Part shown: one piece after another, positions 25,277-38,551 of the stretch
Position numbering within the stretch: position 1 is the first letter of the stretch
How the letters are laid out: every line of letters begins with the position of its first letter
Assembly (NCBI RefSeq): GCF_037975245.1
Contig: NC_092579.1
Span: 26,399,666 to 26,463,665 of the forward strand
Origin: Apostichopus japonicus
Lineage: Eukaryota > Echinodermata > Holothuroidea > Aspidochirotida > Stichopodidae
Reading direction: 5' to 3'
Length of the DNA stretch: 64,000 nucleotides
Translations under genes and position numbers: made by a program
The notes under the pieces: generated by a model
What the model saw: the letters and a program-made list of their open reading frames with translations, nothing else
Databases searched by the model: none
What the model was told of the DNA's origin: nothing

Positions 25277-27402
25277 ATGTTTTTCATGGAAGATGATGAC
25301 GATTCATACGACGACAGCTACTATAGTGATTCTTATTTGTATGACACCGATGATGATTACCACTATAACCCAAATTCACCACTATTACGGGAAAGAATGC
25401 AGTGGCTTAAAGTAAGGGTTATCCACTATATAAGATACATGTTAATCAAAAACTTTATTATGAGCATTTCTACAGTACATTCTGTGACAGAGTATTAAAC
25501 TCAGTTTCAAAACTAGGCAGAACTAGCATTCATGATACAAAATACCTACTGTATGTATAAAAGTTAAAAACAGGAAGAGGGAGGATATTTAACAGGCAAG
25601 GATTGTGATATGTTTACTCAAGGCAGAATTAATCAATGTGGTTGTGATGTGTGCGTGCATTTCCTGCCTCAGCTTGTGAACAAGATAACCGGAATGACAG
25701 CTTTGTAATAAATGATATAAGTTGAGTTTCTTATTGTGTAGTTCATCTTTATGTCATAAAGGCTCAATTTAATGTAAGTTTCCATTTGATATCAGGTGTC
25801 TGGGTATTAATGGAACATTCAGACGCTGATAGTGCGACCCTTGGATGACGAATACGGTAGATCATTATTGGCTGATTGCGAGTAAATTATTCCTTCTGTT
25901 TTGGTCCATTATCAATAAGCCATTGTAGCGTCATCACTCCTCTTTTACATCCTTCCTCTTTTACTGTGCAGGATTGGTCAGATTCGGGGACTTGCTTCCA
26001 GCCGCGCTTAACATCGTATCAGTTTTCGAGCAGCTTCATACCTTTCTTCAACCAGCCACAGACCCGAGACGTGACCCTCAAGGTCGGCAAGAATCAGTAT
26101 GCGTGCCATCGCCTCATCCTCTGTGCCTGGAGCGAAGTCTTCAGTAAGATGTTGGATGACCCTGTTTGGAGTACGGGCAGAAAACGGGGAAACGCCTCCC
26201 GCCGCCACGACATATTCCAAGAACTGACGGAGACGACCGAGTGCGCTGAGGTCTTCGAAGACTTCTTGAAGTATCTCTACAGTGAAGAGATTGCTCTGAA
26301 TTTACAGAACGTCTGGCCCATCATTCTGCTTGCCGACAAGTACATGGTCTCTGCCCTGAGACAGGTTTGCGTCGATTTCCTCAAGAGACAGCTCGATCAC
26401 ATATCATTGGAGGAGCTCTGGCTAGTGATGAAAAATGCGGAGTCATGTTTGGTGGAAGAGGTCAAGAATGTAGCACTGAGGGGCTTAAGGGCAAACTTTA
26501 TGCATTTCACTCTCAAAATGATGATGAAAATAGCGCCCACTGACATTTTGATGCTACTGGACAGTTCGGATGTGGTAGCAGAGGACGAATTCCAGCTGTG
26601 GTTGAAACTGAGACAGTATCTGGCCGAGATGAAGAAGGACAAAAGCTACCCTAACGATATCTTCCAACATCTCATCAAGCTTGTCAGACTCCATCAGATG
26701 TCGGCGAGTCAACTGAACATCGTGGCCGCGTCAGACTTTATGACCGACATCTACAGAGTCCACGGCGAGCGTGCGATGGAGCAGGCTCTCCTCTACAGGG
26801 CACAGTTTGCCGAGGAGTGTACCAGCAAGTTACCCAAGGGGATCCCACCGCCCAGGCTGTACCTCCACAATGCCCATTTCTTGAAGTATAACCTGCACAG
26901 CAGCCATATAGGATATAAACGTATGCTAAAGAAGCCCGAACCCGTCAAGCTGATGAGCACGGTCAGCTTCTTTCGTGATGTACAACTAGTGTTCTATGTC
27001 AGCGAACACAAGCCTTACCTCTGTCAGAAGGGTGTGGACGGAGCCTCTAGCTCCCCCTGGACCTTCCGTCCAATCTTCACAAATGTCCCCAAGTCAGAGA
27101 CTAAAAAGATGGTCACGTTTGTATTTTTGCATGAAGCCGATCAATGCGGATGGCCGTACAAGATAGTCATGAATGTCGAAGATGAGAAGAACCGCAGGAG
27201 AGGAACCAGCAGGGTGAAAGTTGTCTCTGGGGTGGTTGAAAAGGGCGCAAAGGGAAAGAGCCCAGAGGTGCGTGTCTCTGTTCCAGGGTCCGTGCACGTA
27301 GAAGGTGAGAAGGGACTCTCGGCTCACCTGATGGTGTACATGTATGTTCCACATGGAAAGAGTCTGAGGCCGACCCAGAGGAAAGGTTTGGTCAGAATTT
27401 GA
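25277..27402 (+). CDS. BTB-BACK domain protein, BTBD17-like, two exons, 521 aa
   Basis: Exon 1 (coding 25277-25411, acceptor at 25267-25268) encodes 45 residues. They are very rich in Asp and Tyr and end in RERMQWLK before a GTAAGG donor. Exon 2 (25972-27402) joins in phase 0. A BTB/POZ domain spans about residues 75-185, with the typical run DVTLKVGKNQYACHRLILCA then SEVFSKML. A BACK domain follows at about 190-300 (DEFQLWLKLRQYL). A C-terminal region of about 150 residues contains paired beta-like segments, as in the tail of BTBD17. There are no Kelch repeats. BTB-BACK proteins often bind Cullin-3; nothing here proves that for this gene. The exon is more GC-rich than its surroundings, as expected for real coding sequence. 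A paralogue lies opposite at 33212-36599. The ATG chosen is the first in exon 1; an upstream non-coding exon is likely. Confidence 0.85.
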
Positions 27403-27748
27403 TGGCGGGGGGCTTTAAGGATTTCAGAAGGGCTTTCTATATTGCAAGAGGGTTCGGTTACAGTTGTGTGACTCTTGCCCAGTTACAACCTTCTACAGAG
27501 GTTTGGGGGAGAGAGAGAAGTTTATCCAAGTTTCTACTGTTACAGATTTCCAATTCGGAATATAATGTAACAAAGTTTGTCCCTGCGCAGTGGCAGTCAT
27601 TCATTGAAAAAGCTATGAGATAACACCTCCTCCACCATTGGTTCTTAAAAATCATTATATTTATGAGCTGAAAAACAAATTATGGTTAAACTTTGTTCAT
27701 CTTCAGAATCTGTTTACTGTCGAAGCTGATGTACCTACAGAGACTTAA

Positions 27749-28561
27749 AGCAGCATTTTGCGTCCTTTTCTATGATTTTTCTCAACCTCACTGACTCCAC
27801 TATGCCATAACGACATACATAACTAGCTTATCTATTTATATTTTACTTCAAATGGTGGCATAAAAGTCGAAAAAATTGCAACTTTCAACTTTGTTGTTCT
27901 CCAAGATATTTTCCGTTGGGAACCCAATAAACCTCGCCCATAATATGAATATTTAAACACTACGAACGTCATTGACAGATACGTAATATAACACCACGCT
28001 TGATTTGTGTACAGTCTATATGGCAGTTGTACCAGGCAGTTGCATCACAACTCCCTGGTTGTACCAACGCAAAGTCTTGAATCTATTTTTAGCCACGGCT
28101 CATAACTAAACCAGCATCTCTGATTGGTTGAATTCAAACTAGTGGGTTTGGGAACTGAATGCGATTAATTTTGTATGTGGAATACTCGCCAATTAACGTT
28201 TTTGGCAGGGAAAAACTTGGCTAATATCTTAATTTGCTGTTTTGTGATTTGATGTATGTAAAAAACTCGATGGACATGTCAAAAAAGTAGAAAACGGCGA
28301 CCAAACGCAAAATGCTCATGAATAAACATACTATTCACTGATTGGTGGAGTTCAAACTAGTGGATTTGGAGATATGAAAACTTTGTCGAGGACACTTTTA
28401 CTCGTTATCGACATAAATCGTTAATTACTCGCTAATTAACGCTCTTGGCAGGGTGAAACTTGGATGGTATCTTAGTTTGCTGTTTTATGATTGATACATC
28501 TAAAAAAATCGATGCACATGTTAAAAAGGTGGAAAAAAGCGACCTAACGCAAAATGCTGCT
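27749..28561. mobile_element. TTAA-flanked MITE with a duplicated 3' half, just downstream of the first BTB gene
   Basis: TTAA occurs at 27745-27748 and 28562-28565. The terminal inverted repeat AGCAGCATTTTGCGT is perfect over 15 bases. The right half is present twice in the same direction: TGATTGGT plus TTCAAACTAGTGG at 28121 and 28339, AATTAACG then TTGGCAGGG near 28193 and 28434, and AACGCAAAATGCT near 28305 and 28547. Offsets are about 220-240 bases. It also contains a CTCCCTGGTTGTACC hairpin near 28030-28066. Confidence 0.85.
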
Positions 28562-28565
28562 TTAA

Positions 28566-31500
28566 CACTGCTGTTATGGTCAGTTTGGAGAGAGCTAAAT
28601 AATCATGCTAGTATATTTCCCTATGAAGAGCTAAAAAGGTTGAAATTTATTCAGGCTGGGAATGTCTCTAGAGGCATGAGATGCTCATTTTATCAGGGAA
28701 TCAAAGGTGAGTGCAAATGAAAGAGGCTCTTAAGATTTGACAGCGTCACTGGTACAGTAGGATGAATTTGAATATCCTTAGCAACATCTCTTTATGTACA
28801 GATTACAGAAGAGAAAAATATTTTTAAGATTTTATTAACCTAAATCGTAAAATAGAACATTTCACCGGGTTTGTTCCATATGATCTACTGTTCTTCACGC
28901 CAGTTCGATTCTGGGGTTATTTCACTAACTTTTTAGAAGCTTTTAGTCATTATGGATGTTTCAACTTGTAATATTTGAATTATTTCATTGCTTGCCCTCA
29001 ATCTATATTTACTCTATGGCAAAATGTTTTGTACTTTGTAACTTTCAAATTTAAACTCGCTTTGTATGGAATTTTTCTAAATAATTGAACCTGCTATGCC
29101 ATTTGCCAAAATAATGATAGTAACAGACATTCATAATTTCATACTTATATAGATTATCACTGTTAAGATTAAAATTCATAGTTTTTTGGAATGATTAAAC
29201 TGTTTTACTATGACTGGGTGGTCCAGTCTCCACCTATCTATCTTTATAAATCACAGCAATTAATTACTATCAACAAGGGGGGGGGGATGGGTGATAAAAT
29301 GTTACATCGTCCAGGCCCCAGGGAAGGTGTCTCCTTTGAGAAAAATCTACCCTTGCAAAATTTTGGGTAAAATGGTGCTGCATTCTGCAACTTTTGAAAC
29401 TGTTGAAGAATTTTCTGTTTGGTTGTACTGCAAACACATGGTATATACTTACTGTACACTAGGAATTTTTGTATTATTCTGTCTGGCAAGGGGGGGGGGG
29501 GGGTTGAAAAACAACCAGGAGAACTGTACATGTTGTTGCACCCTTGTCAATAACCAAAAACGAAATTTGTGCTAACACTAGGAATGGTGGTTCCGACTGT
29601 TGTAGCAAGGTAACAAGTTTAATTGTCTGGTGTTTCACACCCTTTTTTCAAGTATTATAATGCACTTAACACAAGTGAGCAACTTTTCATTACAAATGAG
29701 GACACAGAAACGAACAAAGGGGGAAAGAGGGGGGGGGGGAGGGTTTGGGGGATGGATATTGTAAAGCTTGATCCTGTTCTACCAGTCAAATATGTTAACT
29801 CCTTTTACAAATCTGCTTTGCTGTAAATTTGTTGTAGCAGAATGCAATAATTCCTCAATAAGTCACAAATTATTGTCTTTAAATAAATTATCAAGATGTT
29901 TCATTTGAATAACATTTGTAGTAGTATTTGTTGTAAAATCAATGTCGTACATAAAACACACCGACCACACATGATAGATTGCTCTCATCTGAGAACAGGT
30001 TTTTTGTAATGTTGTTGTAGTTCTTTCTGGTTAGGTACCAAATAATGTTATGAAGTACAGAATACTTGGTCACACTAGTTGTAAGGACTTAAATCTATTT
30101 AAGTGAATTAAATCTATTAATGTTATTCATTCTTTCTGAAAAGTTCAAAGTCAAATAATTCACTTTCTTCTCCGCATTCTTCACCTTGTTTCGATACTCT
30201 AGAGCTTCTCGTCTTTGATTAAATCTTTTTAGTTAGTACGGTCTATAGTTAGATACGTAGAGTATAGTAGTATGAAACAGAATTTGCTAACAGAAAAGAA
30301 GGGTCTGATAACAATCTGCATCTGTTAGTTTTGCTTGAGTTTCTTGTGAAACTCAAAACTCAGTATCCCTCAAACAACCAACCTGAAGAAGACCAATGTT
30401 TTGAAAAGTAGTGAAAGCAATATTGTTAGATGACATCTATTACTGTAACTTCCATCTCAGCAAGAGGTTTCACTCCAACAAATTCCGCAGTGATAAAGGA
30501 AACATTTTTTTTCTCCAAGTGATCATTGTCAGTCACATGCGATATATTTTGGGGCAATTAAAGATCTTTTTTGCTGGAGTGAACCCCCCTGATGTCTTGG
30601 ATCACATATTACTTCAAAGTAATACTGTAATAAAAGGCTTCGATAGTGTCAGTGTTTGCTCTTTTAAGAATATCTTCGGAATATTTTGAAATACAGATGT
30701 AACTTCAGAAGGTAATTGCTGGTTTTGTCATTATTCGGAGTTTGCTTGTATTGCAGGGTGAGGTAATGCCGAGGTTGTTATCCTTGAGACAGATTAACTC
30801 AGTTCTGGATATTACATTTAATCTCCACCAAACGAGGTGGATCCTAAGTATGGTCTAAACCCCAACATTGTTGCAGAAACAGCAGTAAGAAAAAAATGAC
30901 TTTCCAAAGCCATGTAACATGAATTACAGTGTAAGAATCTAATTAAATTATTTGAACATGTTGCCATAGAGATGTGTGTTCTTAAAAGCCATTTATGACC
31001 TAGTAGGTTAGTGCACATGGTTTCTCTATGGAAGACATCTTTTAATAAATATTTTATATTTATTTTGGATTGAATTAATTAAATGTAGAAATGATACCAG
31101 CTATGTAAACAAATTTTGGAAAGATTGTATTAACAATCCTGAAAACGCTCTCACTCAACACAGTTGAAAGCTCAGTATTGGCTTCACAGCAGATTATTAA
31201 TGTATGATAGAAAGCCTTGTCCTTCCAAACTGACACCAGCACTCATTGTCAACCTAACACACTCATACAATGGGTATACAGAGCCTAGCCAATACTCTGC
31301 ATGTATGAATCAGAGCCAAAGCTGTTATTATCATTCATTCAAGATAATTTACCATTTCAAACTTTTGCCAACTTTCTAAATCAGAGAGAGAAAAATGCAG
31401 CGTTTGTATAAGATTTGTGCTGGTAGAATGATAGACTATGTTAAGAGGTGGAATTCTAGCTGGTGATGCATTCTAACATCAATAAACAACACTTAAGAGT

Positions 31501-33211
31501 TAACAATGACACCAAATTCACAAACAACAAGAACTGTACAGAGTTTTGCATGATTTTCATTGTTGGTATGGACTCAGTAACATTTCACAAGTTAGGTCAA
31601 CAAGCAGTTATCCCTACTAATCATAACTTGAAAACATTTAGCAACTTTAATAAAAACTCTTGTTCAGACATTAGTTATGCAAATATCAAATACCATGTTT
31701 GTCACACTTGAGTATTGATCAACCCCCTCCCACACCCCCTCCCCCCCCCCCAAATGAAAAGGTGAGAATAACAAATACTAAAAGCATGAGAGTAATGAGG
31801 AGAGGGTACTGCCCTCTGTCCAAGCAAGGGTAGGCACTGGGTCACCCTAATTACCTACGCAGATATTCATAATACTTGATCCTAAACTTGTACGACATCT
31901 TCAAAATTGGCGGAAATATTGCTTTCTTTCCTAATGTACTTTTGCCCCTCTAAAATTACAGAAAGGTGATCCTTCCCTCCAAGCACTCCCTGCTGCATAC
32001 CCCCCCCCCACCCCTCCTTTTTGACAACTAGTCATCCATGTGTTTGTACCACATCTTCAAAATTGCCCAAACTATTGCATCCTTTTCTAATGTACTTTTG
32101 CCAAATAACAGAAAGGTGATCCTCCCCTCAGGCTCAAAGCACTAGTCCCTGCAAAACAACCCCCCCCCCCCCTCCTTTCTTGACAACTAGTCATCTGTGT
32201 ATTTTTGTTTCTTTGTCAATATATCCATGTGTTTCTAGTATAGTCAAGTGAAGTTGATATCTTGAACTGAAAATTCATTTTTAAGGCTGCCTACAACTCA
32301 CTTTTTTCATAATTCTGAATACAGTTATGTTGGATAGTAAAATGCACATTTCAGTTTCAAGAAATTAAAGATTTTTTTTCCAGTGTCTCTTGTGCAGTAT
32401 ATGAAAACTTACCCATACTGTATAACATGTAAAACATGAAACTGTATACATGGCAGACACATATCTGTAAGCCTCAAGTCAAATATCATACATCATACTA
32501 ACTTTCATATTTATACTTAACTATAAAACTATCACAAAATGCTTACTTCATGAAAGTTTTAGTACTTAGTCCAGACTAATAAGACCAACTTGCTTCAGTT
32601 GAAGAGAATAATTACTACAGTATAACACAGGTTTAATTGAAAGATGAATAAACTTTCACATATTGACATGTTACACATCAGTTTATATTTCAAAATGTAT
32701 TGCAATAACTTTAAAATGCTAACACATGAGCTTCTATACAGTTTTGTTTTCAGCATTTAGAATCTTGTGAAACTTGTTTTTTACAGCTATTTCAAGACAG
32801 ATGATAATTTGGAAACCAGGAAATAGAAGTTATCATGCTTAATGTTCCCTCATAGACAGTGCCTAAGAAAAGACAAGAAATTACAAATCATAAAATCTTG
32901 TTTGCAACCTAAGATATAACTACATAGCAACCACCAACTGTGAGAAGAAATACCAAGACAGATCCTATCTTCCTGTGGAGTCATCCTTTGTAGATTCTTG
33001 CACCGAACGAATGCTATAACAAATGCTATGCCCGTCATTTATATAGTCAAGAAAAATTAGCAGCAGTATCTTGGTCAACCATGCAGACATTGTTTCTTAA
33101 TTACGATGCAAACAAAGGTGGATTGATCGAGAAAGATCTGTTGGTTGGTGAAATCCTCATGTTCAAAAGTACTGTGTAACACCGTCTACATCCATCCATC
33201 CATCCAACTGA
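28566..33211. other. Space between the convergent BTB genes, no gene recognised
   Basis: It must contain both 3' UTRs. It holds G and C homopolymers and two similar copies of a stretch with ACAGAAAGGTGATCC, TGACAACTAGTCATC and a C run (31905-32045 and 32046-32200), about 140 bases apart. Confidence 0.5.
31905..32200. repeat. Direct duplication of about 140 bp containing a C run
   Basis: Both halves contain ACATCTTCAAAATTG, CTAATGTACTTTTGCC, ACAGAAAGGTGATCC, a run of 9 to 13 C and TTGACAACTAGTCATC in that order. Confidence 0.8.
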
Positions 33212-36200
33212 TCAATTCTTGAAACAGTTACATACAAAGCAGAGTTCAACTTCTCTGGGGCTTTTATCAAAGATAGGAGGAGTGACTAGAGTTATTTTCT
33301 TTGTAGTATCATTATCCTCTTCTTTGGTCAAAGTTCCTTTGTGCACTAACACTAAGAGTTCCGGTTCACCCATGGATGGCTGCTGTCCTCCACTTTTAGC
33401 TTCCCGTATCAAGAATGCGATATGGTAACTACGCTGAACATGGTCGCCTGGACTCAAGACAAACTTGAGTCTCCAAGGATCGTCTTTCCCGGACGTATCT
33501 TGAAATGCCTTACACTCGAAGCGCCAATCTGGGCTGTCGCGCCGGCAGTGTCCGTCCTTGTTGAAGAAGACCGCCGGGCGAGATTCATTGTTGTAATTGT
33601 TGATGCGATACGATCGGAAGGGAGAAGACCTCGACTGGGTGATGCCTGCAAAATCAAAGTCGAAGTACAGCCGTGGGGATTTGTAAGAGACACAGTTCTC
33701 GGCATCAGTGTTTTGACTCTCTTCTCGGTTATGCGACACTTTTGCCTGTTCGCCGGCCATGGCTCTGAATTCAAATGCATCCTCGAGAACCCCCGGCAGT
33801 CTCTGCTTGAGCATCTCGCCCATCGGACCTTCCCGTACCTGCTTCAGCTGCACAGCCGACATGAATCTGAAACGAATCTGCGGCAGAAGAGTATTGACCA
33901 GGACGTTGGTCTGTTTCTCCAACCCTCCGTTGGATTGGACCCACGTCTCAAGTTTCTTGAGGACGTGAAACTCATCTCCGACGACCACCTCGGAGGACTT
34001 CAGTATTTCGTCCACGTGATCAGCCGACAGAGAATTCCAAGTACTTTCCGGCAAGCGGGTGAAGTAATGACAGAATATCTCTCGACACTTTGACGTCAGG
34101 TGCACCAGACCGAGTTTTTCGGCATCTCTGAGACGTGCTGATGCACCTATCACGTTGTGGTCGCCGACGTTGCTTCCGATCCACTCCTCGCAGAGTCTTC
34201 TTAATTCTTTGACCTTAAATTTTTCTGTCAGTCGACATATGTCTAACACGTTATCGTCCTGAGGGGTGACTTCCCCGGTGTACATGAAACGCAAGAGATG
34301 TTCAAAAGCATTGCACTCTCCGATCGACAGATTGCTCAACTCAAGCGTAGAGGGAGCCCTACTGCGCGATGGCCCCTGCAGTTTCTCTTTAAAGTAATCA
34401 CTCCAGACACAGAGAACCAATCTATGAGCTTTGTATTCTTTGTTAGGAAGCTTTAATACTACATCGTGGAAATGGCTCTCATTGAAGAATGCTCCCAGCT
34501 TCTCGGATAAGGCACCGTTACTATGGCACTTCACTTTGGTCAGCATATCCTAGAAGAAAGACGATAAAATTACACACGGTCAATGATTGCCAACTAAACG
34601 TGACAAACAACCAACAAATAGACATCTAGACATTAACTAGTACTGTTATGTGTTGGCATTTTGCATATGATTGAAATCTTTTACCAAACTTACAGACTGC
34701 ATTACACAAAACATGATTACATATTGATTGTTGATCAATTGAGACATTTTGTTTCACCATTGAATTTAATGTTATAAGCTGGAAATTGATTCAAACGACC
34801 ATAATGAAAGGATATATGTAAATGAAACAATAAGTACAAGTATATATTTATCCGTCCATTTACCTTGGTCATTTATTTCCATTTCATTGAACAGTCTTTT
34901 CTAAGTATCTATTTTTTGACATCCGGCCTAAGGATTCACAAATGATTTCGAGTTGATTAGCATTGTGATTGATCTCTAGAGTAAGGCAAGATATGTCACC
35001 GAACAGACTAGCATTGTTTGAAACAGGTGGCAATGCCTACAGTGGAATGACGACCTTCTTTTAACTAGACATAAAATCAGTGTCTATGGCCTAGTTGGTT
35101 ACGGTGTCCGTGTATAAAGGGGGAGGCCCGGATTCGAATCCTAATGGAGCCTGGAAATTATCTCACAGTTGTGGATTTTCCAACTCATTACAATTTCATA
35201 TATATGTTTATATATATGTGTATATTTATACATAGATTTTAATACATTTTTAGTTTCATATTGTCAGTAAAAGTTCTGAATGTGTGAAACTTTCCTACTA
35301 CTGTACTGTAAGGAGTCCAAACTCCAAAGCAACATGAAATATACCAAGTGGTCAATAAAAGCCACAAAACAATGAATTCTTCTTGTAATACTTTAGATAA
35401 TTAAACTAAAGAGTTTTTAACACTCACAACAAATCCATACAATATCGACATACAGTCCTTACAAAGTTCTTTTACAGCACAGGTCTCTAGTGTAACTCAC
35501 CAGTACACTTGTATGGTACAGCATTACAAAAGGTTTAATATGACATAGCTGCTTTAAGGCAGCTATGCTCAGACTATTTTGGTGATATGGAATTACCCCA
35601 GATTGACATAATGCAGTTACTGAACTGTGCTGATCAAAGTCTTTGGACCTGTGGTACATGTACGCAACAAGCACAGCAGCTATGCTACAAACACATTGAT
35701 AGTTCTTGGCATTAGTTTGATACCATAGACCTACATTTTATACTACCATACCACTGCTATTCCCTGATGGAAAGTCCCTCTTGCATAATAACATGACTTA
35801 GCAAATTTAAACAGGGCTGCAATAGTACAGTAGCAAGCAAATTGAGAAAGCTTCTTCTGTCGTGCAACTACATATACTGTACATACATAGTGACTGACAA
35901 CAACTTAACAATTTACATACACATTTTACTGGAAATTTACAGTACAAATAAAGGCAATCTACCACAGTCTGAATGATTCTGTGGCTTAAATTGAATAATG
36001 ACCAAAATAGAATGTAAATACAAAGTACAGAGAATGCACAGTGATTTTGACAATAGTAATTGGTACATGTTACAAGAAAGACTACGTAGGCTACTGTGCA
36101 TGGATGCAAAGCCAGACACCTGTACAGATCACCAACATTAGTTTTTATAGGTAGCTTTTTTAAACATTTTTGACAAATTCAAATTTGCAATTAACTTTAC

Positions 36201-36599
36201 CGACCAACTTCTCTTTGCGCAATGATGAAATATTTAAGTAATTTTGATCATTCCAAATTATTTTCTACTGTATATACAAGTAGATTTCCTTCCCTTTTAA
36301 GCAATATTTGAATGATACACTGTATTGCAGTACAAGTAAATCCATAAAACTCTTGCACTGAAAAATGCATTGTGATGGTTCACACAGGTAATTTTTTGTG
36401 GTCCTGTGGAAAGGGTATAAAGTTACTTCACATGTGCACGGCAGAAGTGACCTGTTACTGTTATTAAATACTTGTAGTGATACTTTGATATTTCTACAAT
36501 ATTTAATAATAAACATAAAGAGAGGTAAAGACAAACCTTTTCTTCTTTCTTTTCTGACAAATTTTCTTTGGAAGTCTTCTGATGTTTGCTGTCAGCCAT
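33212..36599 (-). CDS. BTB-BACK domain protein, BTBD17-like, paralogue of 25277-27402, two exons, 466 aa
   Basis: The long exon is 34549-33212. It begins after a TTCTTCTAG acceptor and encodes a BTB domain (DVVLKLPNKEYKAHRLVLCV, then SDYFKEKL), a BACK domain (DEFHVLKKLETWV) and a C-terminal beta-rich region beginning near PRLYFDFDFAG. It ends in CFVCNCFKN. A plausible first exon lies at 36599-36537. It reads MADSKHQKTSKENLSEKKEE plus one Lys, ends in phase 0 at a GTTTGT donor, and joins in frame as Asp-Met-Leu-Thr to the long exon. If that exon is wrong, the Met at 34546 gives 444 aa. The layout of a short charged exon, a phase-0 intron and a long exon matches the neighbour at 25277-27402, supporting an old tandem duplication with inversion. 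The intron holds a tRNA-like SINE fragment. The first exon is less certain than the long one. Confidence 0.85.
35085..35165 (+). mobile_element. tRNA-like SINE head, second family
   Basis: TGGCCTAGTTGG at 35087-35098 matches an A box, and GGATTCGAATCC at 35130-35141 matches a B box. No acceptor stem pairs, so this is not a working tRNA gene. A short unrelated body and an AT-rich tail follow, to about 35240. It lies in the intron of the BTB gene at 33212-36599. It differs from the SINE family seen elsewhere in the window. Confidence 0.65.
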
Positions 36600-38299
36600 T
36601 GTTCATTAAAGAGAACAGATGCTTCCACTGTCGAAGAAATGAGAAGTCTATGTATGAGCTCGATTTCTCCTTTTAAAATATTAAAATTCTGAATAGAAAG
36701 CTGACCACAAAACTATGCACCAAGTTGCTCTAAGTTTTGATTTGGGATGCATTCCACAAACTTGGAGACAAAAGGTCTAGCATGTTTCTCCTTGTAATCA
36801 TATACAGTTATACAGTATCTTGTAACCATTTATTAAAACCATATTCAAGGATGATATGAATACAGCTATCAATACCATTCTTGAATGAAAGTCACTGACA
36901 ATCCATTACTAATATCAGCTGCCCTATCTTACAAAATGTGCCATGCACTATGGGAAGTGGAAGAGTGACCATTGACATAAGAGGTGCAGCAATGGAAGTT
37001 GTGCCCCTGATTGACACAACGGTAATTGTAGGCATACTGATAGCTAGAGCAGTGCAAAAGTAAGTTGTCCTGACCTTTTGGTTGCATGCTGTATTGGATC
37101 ACTTCAGGAATATTTACTCTCTATCAAAAATGGATTATGTATGTACAATCAATTGCAAATGATACTTCTTTCATAACTATTTAATTCAAGATCTTTTGTG
37201 ACATATTTTAAAAATTAGCAAATCCTTACTCTCAAATTTTGAGAACAAACATATTGTGCTGCAGCATCCAAATGACATGACAGTTCTTAGCTTCTTAAAT
37301 CAGTTAGTAAAGGTATTAATTGGGTGATTACTTAACATGCTAAACATTTCAAATATCATCATTACAATTTACAAAATACAAAACATAGTTTGCATATTGA
37401 CCTGCCAGACAGAAACTTATACAGTTGCAATCACAGAAATGACTGGCTTTTTGCCAGCTTATTGGTGAATAAGGGTGGTGTTCTTGCATTAATGGACATG
37501 ATCCCAGTCTGTGATTTGAGAAATACATCTAGCCATTGAAAAAATGAGTGACGTCTAAAGCACTGGGCGCAATGTAATCTAACACAGTAACAGAATCTGG
37601 ATAAAGTTTTAGTATTGTGTAGTGTTGAGTATTCAAACAATGATGGTGGAATATTGTAGTTCAGTAGCTTCAATAATCTACCATCTTGCAAGACAAATGA
37701 ATCTGTTAGAGGAATGTTTCTCTGTATAGGCATTTAGTCCACAAATCAGTAGCATAGACCTACCTCCTACCTAGCCTAGGCTAACTTAGTGCCTAGGCTA
37801 GCTAGGTTGTTCAACATCTAAATTAACAACATAACAAATATATCCTGATATGACTGACCTGAATTAAATACCCTTTGTCGAGAGGTGTACCCGATGACGG
37901 TGCGGGATGAGTTTTCGATTCGTATTTGCTAACTAATCTCATTGAGAACCACCTGCTGCAGAATTTTGGAATGCAGACTGAATGAAGTGTTGGAACCAAT
38001 AAACAGATGATGATAGCTACCTTATTTTACTTCAGTGGGCAAGATCGAGAACAGTTGCTACGTACTATAATTTCTAAAATAATAAATGGTAAAATTTCAA
38101 TTAAAAATCTAATACTTAAATCTTGTTAATAAAATTGTGGTATGAAAATGTGTTTAATAGAAATTATAATGGTTAGGTGCATATTTGTTGCTGTTTACCG
38201 ATAAAAATGAAGGCATTATTTTATACTCATTGCAACTTAAAGCAAATTAATATGATTACGTAATGTGGGGGATTTCCAAAGTAGAATTGCAGGTGTGGC

Positions 38300-38420
38300 A
38301 GTAATGAGGGTCCGGGCGTCCGTAGGACACTTATTACTAGGAAATAGTGTCTCATTTGCGTGAATAGTGTCTCAGGGACACTTTCCCTTGCTTTCTACGC
38401 CACCGTGGAAAGTGTCCGGG
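38300..38420. repeat. GGACAC/GTGTCC hairpin-rich repeat, copy A
   Basis: Words GTCCGTAGGACAC, GGAAATAGTGTCTC, GAATAGTGTCTCAGGGACAC and GGAAAGTGTCCGGG alternate in both directions, so several short stems can form. It is related to 60320-60510. Confidence 0.6.
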
Positions 38421-38551
38421 TTCTCTTCAAAGAGCTTTAACGTGGTTCTGTTGAGTGACAAACATTTCTGGCCCTATCTACGTTCCCTTATTGCTTAAAA
38501 GGAGGTAATTTACTAGCGAAGACCAGGTTGACAATGTATGTATGTATGTAT

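Noticed and set aside
33422-34093. Open frame of 223 codons on the + strand
   Set aside because: It is antisense to the long exon of the BTB gene; its composition and lack of motifs mark it as a shadow of that exon.
35085-35160. Possible tRNA gene
   Set aside because: A and B boxes are good but acceptor and anticodon stems do not pair; a SINE head fits better.
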